Below, piece after piece: positions 42,020-50,437 of a DNA stretch of 64,000 nt. Made by a program: the position numbers and the translations under genes. Positions within the stretch are counted from its first letter, which is position 1. Each line of letters starts with the position of its first letter. Source of the DNA: Flavobacterium rivuli WB 3.3-2 = DSM 21788. Lineage in GTDB: Bacteria > Bacteroidota > Bacteroidia > Flavobacteriales > Flavobacteriaceae. Under the pieces are notes generated by a model. The model saw only the letters and a program-made list of their open reading frames with translations. It was not told the DNA's origin and did no database searches. The stretch spans positions 124,001 through 188,000 of the forward strand of contig NZ_KB899971.1 in the NCBI RefSeq assembly GCF_000378485.1. The letters run 5' to 3'.

Positions 42020-43129
42020 ATGAGCATAAAAAGGCACGACTGGACCAGGGATGAAATTATAGCGCTGTACAACAAGCCGTTGATGGATTTACTGTATGAA
42101 GCCGCAAGCATACACCGTGAGCACCACGACCCTAACGTAGTACAGGTAAGCACCCTGCTATCTATAAAAACAGGGGGCTGCCCCGAAGATTGCGGCTATT
42201 GCCCGCAGGCTGCACGTTACCATACTAAGGTAGAAGGCAACGACCTTATGAGCGTACAACAGGTTAAAGCACAGGCATTGCGCGCTAAAAGCAGCGGCAG
42301 CAGCCGTGTATGTATGGGCGCTGCATGGCGTAACGTTAAAGATGGCCCTGAGTTTGACCAGGTGCTGGAAATGGTACGCACAATAAACAAACTGGATATG
42401 GAGGTTTGCTGTACTCTTGGGATGATTACCGAGAATCAGGCGAAGCGCCTTGCCGAAGCCGGTTTGTATGCCTACAACCACAACCTTGACACATCTGAAG
42501 AATATTATAAAGAGGTAATTTCTACCCGTGGTTTTGAAGACCGTTTGCAAACCATAGAAAATGTAAGGAAAACGAATGTTACTGTGTGCAGCGGGGGTAT
42601 TATAGGTATGGGCGAAAGTGTAGAAGACCGTGCAGGCATGCTTGTGGCACTGGCATCGCTTAGTCCGCAGCCCGAATCGGTGCCTATTAATGCACTTGTG
42701 GCTGTAGAGGGCACCCCTATGGAGAATGAAAAACCTGTAGAGATATGGGAAATGATACGCATGGTAGCCACTACCCGTATCGTGATGCCGGAAACTCAGG
42801 TAAGGCTGTCTGCAGGACGTACAGAGATGAGCCGTGAAGGCCAGGCCATGTGCTTTTTTGCGGGAGCCAATTCTATTTTTGCAGGCGATAAACTGCTTAC
42901 CACACCAAACCCAAATGTAGACGACGACATGAAAATGTTCGAAATGTTGGGGCTTAAGCCACAAAAACCATTCACTAAAGTATCGCAGCCTAAAACTGTA
43001 GAAGCAGAAGATTCGGAATTTACACCACTGGGCGAAAAACCAAGATGGTCGCGACCGGGACATAAAATAGAACGTAACCTGCAGGCTCAGGCTACAGGCA
43101 AAGTAGAAGCTGAAGCTGACTCTATTTAA
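42020..43129 (+). CDS. bioB: Biotin synthase
   Basis: The 369-residue radical-SAM enzyme inserts sulfur into dethiobiotin. The [4Fe-4S] motif is CPEDCGYC (Cys54, Cys58, Cys61), followed by the MGAAWRNVKDGPEF and NHNLDTSEEYYKEVISTR stretches typical of BioB. The conserved GGIIGMGES, VPINALVAVEGTPME and ANSIFAGDKLLTTPNP complete the TIM barrel. The C-terminal tail of about 40 residues past the conserved core is rich in Glu and polar residues, a feature seen in Bacteroidota homologues. Other bio genes are absent from the window. A palindromic terminator follows. Confidence 0.95.
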   Translation: MSIKRHDWTRDEIIALYNKPLMDLLYEAASIHREHHDPNVVQVSTLLSIKTGGCPEDCGYCPQAARYHTKVEGNDLMSVQQVKAQALRAKSSGSSRVCMGAAWRNVKDGPEFDQVLEMVRTINKLDMEVCCTLGMITENQAKRLAEAGLYAYNHNLDTSEEYYKEVISTRGFEDRLQTIENVRKTNVTVCSGGIIGMGESVEDRAGMLVALASLSPQPESVPINALVAVEGTPMENEKPVEIWEMIRMVATTRIVMPETQVRLSAGRTEMSREGQAMCFFAGANSIFAGDKLLTTPNPNVDDDMKMFEMLGLKPQKPFTKVSQPKTVEAEDSEFTPLGEKPRWSRPGHKIERNLQAQATGKVEAEADSI

Positions 43130-43153
43130 TTACACCTATTTATATGATATACT

Positions 43154-43179
43154 AAACTCCGCAATTGCGGAGTTTTTTT
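43154..43179 (+). terminator. Terminator of bioB
   Basis: AAACTCCGCA-AT-TGCGGAGTTT is a perfect palindrome followed by a T-run, 25 bases after the bioB stop codon. Confidence 0.85.
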
Positions 43180-43386
43180 GTGCCTTATCTTAACAAAACT
43201 TCGTTTGGCAACTTTACGTTTTTGGCTGCAAACTAACAATCTCAGGAATTTAACACTGTAGCTTTTTTATAAAATTCAATTTTATGTCCAATACTCCGCT
43301 CATACATAAGGCTATTCCCCTTCATCAAAATTAATTTTGCAAAGATTAACTTACAAGTAAACATTACCAAATTTCATTTGTAAAAA

Positions 43387-43420
43387 CAATTAGTCTATTT
43401 TACAGCAAAGAGACTAATTG
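43387..43420. other. Dyad in the 580-base gap upstream of the glycosidase
   Basis: CAATTAGTCT ... AGACTAATTG is a perfect 10-base-arm inverted repeat with a 14-base centre that itself can pair partly (TTT/AAA). It lies about 290 bases before the glycosidase start and could be a regulator site or a hairpin. The rest of the gap (43180-43711) is AT-rich with no visible gene and no clean TAnnTTTG promoter. Confidence 0.4.
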
Positions 43421-43711
43421 CGAAATTCAAACAAAAAATCTCAACATTCAATATAAGCTTCTTTATTACCAAAACTAAGGGTTACTACAACCATTTCGTA
43501 AATCAAACAGTTTAATTTTTAGAGCATTACACTTTTATACAGTAAAAAAGGGATTTATACTAAATAACAATATCTCATAAAAACACATGTATTATTATAA
43601 GTAAATAAATTTAACACCTAAATATTTTTAGTATCGCTATTTTTTGTATTATTGTATGATAGTATAGTATAGAACAACAACCCTCTTTAATTAATACTTA
43701 AACAAACATTT

Positions 43712-46384
43712 ATGTATGCTAAAAAAACTATTTTAATGGGCATGCGCAGCAAAAATATATTTGCAGCAGCAATGCTATTTTTAGGCCTGACCGGTTTTGC
43801 ACAAACCTATGAGGCCGAGAACGGAACCCGCGAGGGCAATGCAGATGTACAAACCTGCGACTCCTGCTCCGGCTCTATTGTGGGCAACCTGAGCGACACC
43901 AGCACTGTAACTATTGCGGTAAATACTTCTGCCGCAGGCTGGTACAACATGCAGGTATTTTACTGCACCGGCGACCCGCGAACTTTTAAAATCACACCGG
44001 GCAATGGCCCTGCGCTTATTGTACCGGTGCCGGCATCTGGCGGGTGGAGCACTGCCGCCTCTCAAAATGTTAGCATTTACCTTAATGCAGGTAATACTAA
44101 CATAGTGTTTGCAAGCCCGTCTTATGGACCAAACCTTGATAAAATAGTAATATCGCCCATAACCGAAACACAACTGCAAACCATAAACTTTGGTACCAAT
44201 AACCAGATAGTGTACAACACTACCAGCAAAACCTACAGCCTGGTTTTTGATGGTGTTACAGCAATAAGTGGCGCATCGGCATTTGCAAAAGGTAACGAAT
44301 CTAATGTAAGTACAGCTTACAGCAATGTAACGTATGCCTCTGAAAGTTTTACAGATAACATAGGCAGCGGAACCAAGCATACGTTTACCCTTACAGGTGG
44401 CTTTAATACTAACATGCAGCAAATGTTTTATACTTATAACGGCAGCGAATATGTTGCCGTACAGGTAGCCTTAGCAGGCAGCGGCGCTAACTGCTACAGT
44501 ATGTCTCCGCTTACAAGCTATAACGTAAGCCCTGATTTGGGCGGTGGCGATACACGCGCTCTTTTAGTTCCTTATGATAATGACGCCTGGGTGCGATACA
44601 ATGCAGTAAACCTTGGCGGGGCAGATTTTACCGGTAGTGAGGTTACAAACATATACAGCAACGATACCCGCCACGGCCTTGTAATAGGATCTGTAGATAA
44701 CAGCCGCTGGAAAACCGGTATTAATGTACTTGGCGCAGGGGCATCATCGGCTTACGTATCTGTAATTAATGGATATACAAACAATAACCTTACCCGCGAT
44801 GGCCGTGGCCACGGATGGGTAAACATAGGCCTTGACTACTGCGATTCGCCAAAGGTTTTAATAACCGCAAATAACGACTGGAGAGCCGCATTTGATACTT
44901 ATGGCGAAGTTAGTGCACTTTCTCAGCCTAAATACACCTACGACTGGACAGCAGGCAAACCTATGGGCTGGAACAGCTGGGGTGCCATACAACAACAAAT
45001 TAACCTTGTAAAAGCCAAGGCCGTTACCGATTTTTTCCAGAATGATGTACCCACTTTCCGTACCGAAGACAACACATTATATATTGACCTTGACTCCTAC
45101 TGGGATAATATGACCGATGCACAGTTAGCCGAATTTGCCGCTTACTGCACTGCACGCGGAATGAAACCGGGTATTTACTGGGCTCCGTTTGTAGATTGGG
45201 GCATGTTTGCCCGCCCTATAGAAGGCAGCTCTTACAACTACTCGCAAACATGGACAAGAATTAACGATGCTACTTTTACATTAGACGGTTCTTATGCCAT
45301 GGACCCTACCCACCCTGCCACACAGGCAAGGATAACATACTTTATAAACCGCTTTATAAATGCTGGTTTTAAAATGGTGAAATTTGACTTTTTAACACAT
45401 GCCAGTCTTGAAGCTGACAGTTATTATGACTGGGAAGTACACACCGGTATGGAAGCCTACCACCAGGGAATGAAATTTCTTACCGATGCTGTGGGCAACC
45501 ACATGATGATAGAAGCTTCTATATGCCCTAACATGTCTACAGGCCCATACGCCCACATGCGCCGTATTGCCTGCGACGGTTATGGTAGTATAGGCGATAC
45601 AGAGTATACGCTTAACAGCACCACATACGCATGGTGGCAAAATAAAATGTATGATTATATGGATGCCGATAATGTAGTTTTTGGCAACTATTCTGAAGGG
45701 GTTAACCGTGCACGTTATACATCGAGCATTGTAACCGGCACCATTACTGTAGGAGATGATTATTCTACTACCGGGCCATGGGTGGCAAGAGCACAGTCTT
45801 TATTGCAAAATCCGGAGGTGCTTGCCGTAGCACAAGGCGATATGCATTTTAAACCTGCCGACGGAAACACAGGTAATACAGCTTCGCAAATATTTTACAC
45901 CACGCAAAACAACATTACTTATGTTGCGGTATTTAACTACAGCAACAGTAATGCAGATATGAATATAGACCTTGCGCGCCTGGGCCTTACAGGCAGCTAT
46001 ACAGCAACAGAGCTGTACTCTGGCACCATTACCACAGGCTCAGGGTCATTAAGTTTTACACTCCCTGCATCAGATGCGCACATTTATAAAATTACCGGCG
46101 CAACTGCAGGTACAGACGGAAATGTTTTAGCAAAGGCTACCAGTTCTTTATTCCCTAACCCGGCAACAAGCAGCTTTAAAATTAAATTTGCAGCCCCTGT
46201 AAGCGGCAATGCAGCCATTACCGTGAGCGATCTTGGCGGCAAGCAGCTATGGAGCACTAACATTAGTGTTAACGGTAACACAAGCCCAGAAATACCTGTT
46301 AGCAACCTTGCAAAAGGTTTTTACCTTGTTACAGTTACCACAGCACAGCAGGGCACATTAAACTTTAAATTTATTAAGCAATAA
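43712..46384 (+). CDS. T9SS-secreted clan GH-D glycosidase (alpha-galactosidase-like) with CBM
   Basis: The 890-residue protein has a signal peptide ending TGFAQ; ATGs at 43736 and 43742 are alternative starts. A CBM6/35-like module follows (YEAENGT near residue 33 to LDKIVISP near 150), then a beta region to about 410. The (beta/alpha)8 domain shows the GWNSWG opening of GH27/GH36 near 425, YIDLDSYWDN, and VKFDFLTHA near 560, whose aspartate is the likely nucleophile, then VAQGDMHF. A C-terminal beta domain precedes a T9SS sorting domain (LFPNPATSSFKIKFA ... KGFYLVTV). It probably releases alpha-linked sugars from polysaccharide outside the cell. No transporter or SusCD pair accompanies it. 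Confidence 0.82.
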   Translation: MYAKKTILMGMRSKNIFAAAMLFLGLTGFAQTYEAENGTREGNADVQTCDSCSGSIVGNLSDTSTVTIAVNTSAAGWYNMQVFYCTGDPRTFKITPGNGPALIVPVPASGGWSTAASQNVSIYLNAGNTNIVFASPSYGPNLDKIVISPITETQLQTINFGTNNQIVYNTTSKTYSLVFDGVTAISGASAFAKGNESNVSTAYSNVTYASESFTDNIGSGTKHTFTLTGGFNTNMQQMFYTYNGSEYVAVQVALAGSGANCYSMSPLTSYNVSPDLGGGDTRALLVPYDNDAWVRYNAVNLGGADFTGSEVTNIYSNDTRHGLVIGSVDNSRWKTGINVLGAGASSAYVSVINGYTNNNLTRDGRGHGWVNIGLDYCDSPKVLITANNDWRAAFDTYGEVSALSQPKYTYDWTAGKPMGWNSWGAIQQQINLVKAKAVTDFFQNDVPTFRTEDNTLYIDLDSYWDNMTDAQLAEFAAYCTARGMKPGIYWAPFVDWGMFARPIEGSSYNYSQTWTRINDATFTLDGSYAMDPTHPATQARITYFINRFINAGFKMVKFDFLTHASLEADSYYDWEVHTGMEAYHQGMKFLTDAVGNHMMIEASICPNMSTGPYAHMRRIACDGYGSIGDTEYTLNSTTYAWWQNKMYDYMDADNVVFGNYSEGVNRARYTSSIVTGTITVGDDYSTTGPWVARAQSLLQNPEVLAVAQGDMHFKPADGNTGNTASQIFYTTQNNITYVAVFNYSNSNADMNIDLARLGLTGSYTATELYSGTITTGSGSLSFTLPASDAHIYKITGATAGTDGNVLAKATSSLFPNPATSSFKIKFAAPVSGNAAITVSDLGGKQLWSTNISVNGNTSPEIPVSNLAKGFYLVTVTTAQQGTLNFKFIKQ

Positions 46385-46412
46385 TAGTTTTCTCAGATTA
46401 ATTTTGTGGAAT

Positions 46413-46443
46413 GTCCGGGTCGCAAGGCCCGGATATTTTTTTT
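46413..46443 (+). terminator. Terminator of the glycosidase gene
   Basis: TCCGGG-TCGCAAGG-CCCGGA followed after two bases by a long T-run, about 30 bases after the stop codon. Confidence 0.8.
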
Positions 46444-46541
46444 GTATCAATAATTTGCCATACCCTACAACAATTATGGCAAACCATACCAATATTTTGA
46501 GCTAACCATTTATATTTGCTGCAACAAATTATCATAATACA

Positions 46542-47114
46542 ATGAAATTAAAACTGCTACTATTAGTACTTGCCTGCCAGGGGGTTTTTGCGCAAACCAT
46601 ACAAATGAACAGTGTAGACAAAAATACCGGCACAAGGACAATTATTACCAATAACCATAAAACAGGCGAACTTGCCCCGGACGATAGTATTGTGCGCAAC
46701 GGACTGGTTTTTTTTTCGGCAGGGTACCAACATATAAATAAATCAGGCAACAATACCGACGTGTATTTTATAGAGCTTAACATTGTGCACAAAGACAACA
46801 CCATGGGTTGCCTTAAAGATGGTGAGGGCAAAATAATTATTACGTTTGAAGATGGCACTACAGCAGAATGTTCGCAGATATCTGAAACAGATTGCGACCC
46901 TGTAGGCTACAATACAGCCTTTGCTTTGATGCCTAAAAAAGGTACATCGGCAATTATGAAGCAAAATTTTGACAAGCTTTTAACCACCGAAATTAAAACG
47001 ATCAAGGTTTTTACCACCGAAAAGTCGCCTTCGTTTACCGTAAAAACAGTTTCGAAACCTTACATCATGAAGCATTTTGCCCTTTTAGACAAGACAATAA
47101 AGGCTTCTTTATAA
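46542..47114 (+). CDS. Secreted orphan protein
   Basis: The 190-residue protein has a signal peptide (LLLLVLACQGVFAQ). The mature chain is beta-rich with FFSAGYQHINKSGNN, IIITFEDGTTAECSQISETD and a helical stretch MKQNFDKLLTTEIKTIKVFT. Two cysteines (in MGCLKDG and AECSQ), and a third in TDCDP, could form a disulfide. The second half recalls a common Bacteroidota periplasmic fold in which a small beta domain ends with a conserved DKLL...I..I.......: this is an impression, not an identification. It is a single gene between the glycosidase terminator and the tRNA. Confidence 0.6.
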   Translation: MKLKLLLLVLACQGVFAQTIQMNSVDKNTGTRTIITNNHKTGELAPDDSIVRNGLVFFSAGYQHINKSGNNTDVYFIELNIVHKDNTMGCLKDGEGKIIITFEDGTTAECSQISETDCDPVGYNTAFALMPKKGTSAIMKQNFDKLLTTEIKTIKVFTTEKSPSFTVKTVSKPYIMKHFALLDKTIKASL

Positions 47115-47171
47115 AATATCACTTTAAACAAAACTGTGTTTCAGCCACTTAAAAAAAACATGAAATTTTAT

Positions 47172-47202
47172 TTGGAAACATTGAAGGAATGCCGTAATAT
47201 TG
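47172..47202 (+). promoter_or_regulatory. Promoter of the CAT tRNA
   Basis: TTG (47172-47174) and TAATATTG (47195-47202) are 20 bases apart. The -7 part has one mismatch to TAnnTTTG. The tRNA starts 14 bases downstream. Confidence 0.45.
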
Positions 47203-47215
47203 CACTCAGAAAACC

Positions 47216-47289
47216 GGTCCTATAGCTCAGCTGGTTAGAGCACCTGACTCATAATCAGGTGGTCCCTGGTTCGAGCCCAGGTGGGACCA
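47216..47289 (+). tRNA. tRNA with anticodon CAT (Met elongator or Ile2)
   Basis: The acceptor GGTCCTA pairs with TGGGACC. The D-arm GCTCAGCTGGTTAGAGC, anticodon stem CCTGA/TCAGG with loop CTCATAA, and T-arm CCTGGTTCGAGCCCAGG are complete. With CAT the tRNA reads AUG as methionine, or AUA as isoleucine if the cytidine is converted to lysidine. The sequence alone does not settle this. It is not an initiator, because the 1-72 pair is G-C and normally matched. CCA is not encoded. Confidence 0.92.
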
Positions 47290-47300
47290 CTGGAATTACC

Positions 47301-47334
47301 AAAAGCCTTCACAGCAATGTGGAGGCTTTTTTTT
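47301..47334 (+). terminator. Terminator of the CAT tRNA
   Basis: A 13-base-pair stem AAAAGCCTTCACA ... TGTGGAGGCTTTT with one wobble pair is followed by TTTT, 12 bases after the tRNA. Confidence 0.85.
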
Positions 47335-47345
47335 ACTATTGTATC

Positions 47346-47597
47346 CTGAAACGATATTTAATTAATTCCTTAGTGAGCCCGGGAATATCTTTTTTAGCTA
47401 TTGCATTCCTTACTATTTTTACTGTTGGCAATATACTATACCGTTTATATAGCCTTAAGAAAAAGTACAGACTTGATACATCCACATTAAAAAAGAGATT
47501 TATAATTTTCTATAAGCTTTTTACAATAACTTATTTTATAGCCGCTGCATTACTCACTGTACTCGTAACCCTTGTTATAGTGGCTGATACTGATTAA
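47346..47597 (+). CDS. Possible small membrane protein with non-ATG start
   Basis: One open frame encodes KRYLINSLVSPGISFLAI, two hydrophobic helices (ISFLAIAFLTIFTVGNILY and ITYFIAAALLTVLVTLVI) and a basic loop between them (KKKYRLDTSTLKKRF), ending VADTD. This composition is protein-like, but no ATG exists in frame. The start would be CTG at 47346 (giving MKRYLINSL) or GTG at 47373. It may be a gene whose ATG mutated to CTG, or one truncated at its 5' end next to the tRNA terminator. The function is unknown. Confidence 0.4.
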   Translation: MKRYLINSLVSPGISFLAIAFLTIFTVGNILYRLYSLKKKYRLDTSTLKKRFIIFYKLFTITYFIAAALLTVLVTLVIVADTD

Positions 47598-47651
47598 GCT
47601 GCTAAAACATCCTATATTATTATTTGTCTATAAATTATTACATTACAGAAT

Positions 47652-48092
47652 TTACTTAGTTTCGTGCAATAAACTATCGATGTCAACTGTCCAATTAATT
47701 CTATTTAGAGAAGTTAAAGAAAATTTACTTTTAGAATATAATTTCTTCCTACATATTATTTCCCACTTATTATGCTGAATAACTGTAGAGTCAATAACAA
47801 AAAAATACATTTGTTCATTTAAAGAAGACTTAACAAATCTTGGCCAGGCGTCAGATCCGTAAAGCTCTAATTCACTTAACGTTTGTTTAGTAAAATCTCT
47901 GGTGAAGTTGTACTTTTCGCTAGTTCCGTCGTAAGAAATCTGTTGAGCATGCTCTATTAATGAATCCTTTGATATAGCTACAAATATTGACTCATTTGTA
48001 TTATTATTAACTTTTAATCTTGTGTCATATACTTCACGACAGGCAAAAGCCGTAAATATTAAAATAACGCAACATATTTTAATTTTTCTCAT
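47652..48092 (-). CDS. Orphan lipoprotein of a Bacteroidota-specific type
   Basis: The 146-residue protein has a lipoprotein signal (KICCVILIFTAFAC, Cys18 as acylation site). The mature domain starts with a strand LKVNNNTNESIFVAIS and ends with a stretch of the form VIQHNKWEIICRKKLYSKS...INWTVD. Many small Bacteroidota lipoproteins share such a plan (an N-terminal Asn-rich strand, then a late W..I..........W.(I/V) pattern), but none has a known function. The gene is AT-rich and alone, downstream of a tRNA. No partner is visible. Confidence 0.6.
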   Translation of the reverse strand: MRKIKICCVILIFTAFACREVYDTRLKVNNNTNESIFVAISKDSLIEHAQQISYDGTSEKYNFTRDFTKQTLSELELYGSDAWPRFVKSSLNEQMYFFVIDSTVIQHNKWEIICRKKLYSKSKFSLTSLNRINWTVDIDSLLHETK

Positions 48093-48240
48093 AGTTAATT
48101 ATTATATGCAAGACGCTGTATAATGAAATTTATAAAGGACAAATAAAGTTTAAATGCGGCATGCTCCGGCTTAAGTATGCTGTAAGATAAATAGTTTTGT
48201 AAAGGTACATTTACCTTGTTCTACAACCAGGAATAAAATA

Positions 48241-48274
48241 AAAAAGGGAAAATTTATATAAATTTTCCCTTTTT
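48241..48274. terminator. Perfect 34-base palindrome, likely bidirectional terminator
   Basis: AAAAAGGGAAAATTTAT and its exact reverse complement abut each other. The outer T-run on each strand allows termination in either direction. It lies 190 bases after the purF stop codon on the minus strand and should end that transcript. The rest of the 48093-48464 gap shows a second smaller inverted repeat (about 48281-48326) and no gene. Confidence 0.7.
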
Positions 48275-48464
48275 TGGCCCCCAAAAATACCGTAAAATTT
48301 AATTTTACTAATGCTATTTTGGGTAAATATAAAAGCATTTAACGTACCCTGCAAGGTTTTCAGACATAATACACGATTAAATCGGTAAAATGCACGTTTT
48401 TAACTAAATTTCAATTTCAGCATATAACCCTGCATGCAATAATTGTAAGAATCGATGTGCTTAA

Positions 48465-50363
48465 TTAATAAGCACGGGCATCGTTACCTTCATAAAAATT
48501 AATAAAGGCTTTGTTTACCACACGGTTACCGCCCGGTGTAGGGTAATCTCCGGTAAAATACCAGTCGCCTAAGTTTTTAGGACAGGCAATGTGCAGGTTC
48601 TCTACCGTCTGGAAGATAATCTTAACCTCTGCCTTTGTATCTTTAGTAACCAGCAGCTGCGCTATTTTATCGCTAACCTCCTGGTCTGTAAACGGAGCAT
48701 AAAACTCGGTTACATAGTTTACCACCTCTGTATCGGGCAGGTTTTCCTGCGCTTTACATTTGTTGTACACATCGTGTATAATATGCTCTAAGCCGCGCTC
48801 TTTAAGCAACGCAAGCGTAGCCTGAAATGCCACCAAACCTTCCAGCTTGGCCATATCTATACCATAACAGTCAGGGTACCTTATTTGCGGTGCAGATGAT
48901 ACCACAACAATACGTTTAGGGTTTAGCCTGTCCATCATTTTAATGATACTCATTTTTAGCGTGGTACCGCGCACAATAGAGTCGTCTATAATAACAAGGT
49001 TGTCTTCGGGCTTTATAACACCATAGGTAACATCATACACGTGTGCCACAAGGTCGTCGCGGCTGCTGTCCTCTGTAATAAAGGTGCGCAGCTTGGCATC
49101 TTTAATAGCGATCTTCTCGGTACGAATCTTTACTTTAAGAAGCTCCTCAAGAGTTTCCTCTGTAAGGGTATGGCGGTTTTCTAATATATGTTTGTTCTTG
49201 CGCTGGTTAAGGAAATCCTGCGCCGCCTCTACCATACCGTAAAAAGATGTTTCGGCGGTATTTGGTATGTACGAGAACACAGCATTATCGGTATCATTAT
49301 CAATCGCCTTAAGCACCTGTGGCAATACAAGTTTACCAAGGTCTTTGCGTTCCTGGTATATCTCTGCATCGCTGCCGCGTGAAAAGTAAATACGTTCAAA
49401 CGAACAGGCCTTTTTAACCGTAGGGGTAATAATTTCTTCTACAGATATTTTCCCGTTCTTTTTAATGATAATGGCATGGCCCGGATCGAGCTCCTGCACG
49501 TCTTCAAAATTTACGTTGAAAACCGTTTGTATCACAGGGCGTTCAGATGCTACAACAGCAATTTCATCATCCTGGTAGTAATATGCCGGGCGTATACCTG
49601 CCGGGTCGCGGAACACGAACGAGTCGCCGTGGCCTAACATACCCGCCATTGCATAGCCACCATCCCACTGCTTAGAAGCACGCTTAAGGATGCGGGCTAT
49701 ATTAAGCCTGTCGGAAATTTCGGGAGAAGCCTCCTGCTTGCTAAAGCCTTCGTTCTTGCACTGCTGGTACAGGTCAGAAACTTCATCATCTAAGAAATGG
49801 CCTATTTTTTCCATTACCGTAACGGTATCTGCAAGCTCTTTAGGGTGCTGGCCAAGCTCTACAAGGCTATCAAAAAGCTGCTTAACATTAGTCATGTTAA
49901 AGTTACCGGCTACAATAAGGTTACGGTGCATCCAGTTGTTCTGGCGAAGGAAAGGGTGCACACTCTCTATACTGTTCTTACCAAAGGTACCGTAGCGCAC
50001 GTGGCCTAAAAATACTTCGCCCAGGTACGGTATCTGGTCTTTTTGTGCCTGCACATCATCTGCATATTCCGGATGATTTGTCATCTCCTCGTTAATGCGG
50101 TCGTTTATTTGTGCAAAAACATCCTGTATGGGCTGCTGCTGGTTAGAGCGCACGCGGCTTATGTAGCGCTGGCCGGGTTTAACATCAAGCTTTATGCTTG
50201 CAAAGCCTGCACCGTCCTGCCCGCGGTTGTGCTGCTTTTCCATAAGGAGGTACATTTTTTGTATGCCATAAAAAGCTGTACCGTACTTTTCTTTATAATA
50301 TTCTAATGGCTTTAATAATCGTAACAAAGCAATACCGCATTCGTGTTTTAAAGCGTCGCTCAT
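48465..50363 (-). CDS. purF: Amidophosphoribosyltransferase, long Bacteroidota form
   Basis: The 632-residue enzyme makes 5-phosphoribosylamine from PRPP and glutamine, the first committed step of purine synthesis. The N-terminal nucleophile is Cys9 (HECGIALL), exposed after propeptide removal. The glutaminase domain shows HNRGQDGAGFAS, LGHVRYGTFG and RDPAGIRPAYYY. The phosphoribosyltransferase domain holds the PRPP loop VIIDDSIVRGTTLK. It is longer than the usual 470-500 residues because of extra helices around 180-230 and a C-terminal extension ending GNRVVNKAFINFYEGND; this form is characteristic of the phylum. The leader carries a 16-base motif identical to the one before prs. Confidence 0.92.
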   Translation of the reverse strand: MSDALKHECGIALLRLLKPLEYYKEKYGTAFYGIQKMYLLMEKQHNRGQDGAGFASIKLDVKPGQRYISRVRSNQQQPIQDVFAQINDRINEEMTNHPEYADDVQAQKDQIPYLGEVFLGHVRYGTFGKNSIESVHPFLRQNNWMHRNLIVAGNFNMTNVKQLFDSLVELGQHPKELADTVTVMEKIGHFLDDEVSDLYQQCKNEGFSKQEASPEISDRLNIARILKRASKQWDGGYAMAGMLGHGDSFVFRDPAGIRPAYYYQDDEIAVVASERPVIQTVFNVNFEDVQELDPGHAIIIKKNGKISVEEIITPTVKKACSFERIYFSRGSDAEIYQERKDLGKLVLPQVLKAIDNDTDNAVFSYIPNTAETSFYGMVEAAQDFLNQRKNKHILENRHTLTEETLEELLKVKIRTEKIAIKDAKLRTFITEDSSRDDLVAHVYDVTYGVIKPEDNLVIIDDSIVRGTTLKMSIIKMMDRLNPKRIVVVSSAPQIRYPDCYGIDMAKLEGLVAFQATLALLKERGLEHIIHDVYNKCKAQENLPDTEVVNYVTEFYAPFTDQEVSDKIAQLLVTKDTKAEVKIIFQTVENLHIACPKNLGDWYFTGDYPTPGGNRVVNKAFINFYEGNDARAY

Positions 50364-50371
50364 AATAGTGT

Positions 50372-50387
50372 GTGTTGTTGTGTGTAA
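50372..50387 (-). promoter_or_regulatory. Shared 16-base leader motif, purF copy
   Basis: On the minus strand TTACACACAACAACAC ends eight bases before the purF ATG. The same 16 bases occur in the prs leader (40534-40549). I saw no other copy in the window. Its nearness to the start codon suggests a role in mRNA leader function or translation rather than as a distant DNA operator. Confidence 0.5.
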
Positions 50388-50399
50388 TGTAGTTGTATT

Positions 50400-50424
50400 A
50401 AAAAAAGCCCCGCAATGAGGCCTT
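50400..50424 (-). terminator. Terminator of the PfkB-kinase gene
   Basis: On the minus strand an imperfect GC-rich hairpin (AAGGCCTCATTGCGGGGCTT) runs into TTTTTT 13 bases after the kinase stop codon. It separates the kinase transcript from purF. Confidence 0.6.
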
Positions 50425-50437
50425 AGTATTCTTACTT

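Noticed and set aside
42158..43063. Open minus-strand frame of 301 codons over bioB
   Set aside because: It is a shadow of bioB, whose radical-SAM motifs are unmistakable; the antisense product is rich in Cys, His and Phe without any motif.
47259..47372. Upstream extension of the small membrane frame into the CAT tRNA
   Set aside because: The extension would translate tRNA and terminator sequence; a start at 47346 or 47373 is more reasonable.
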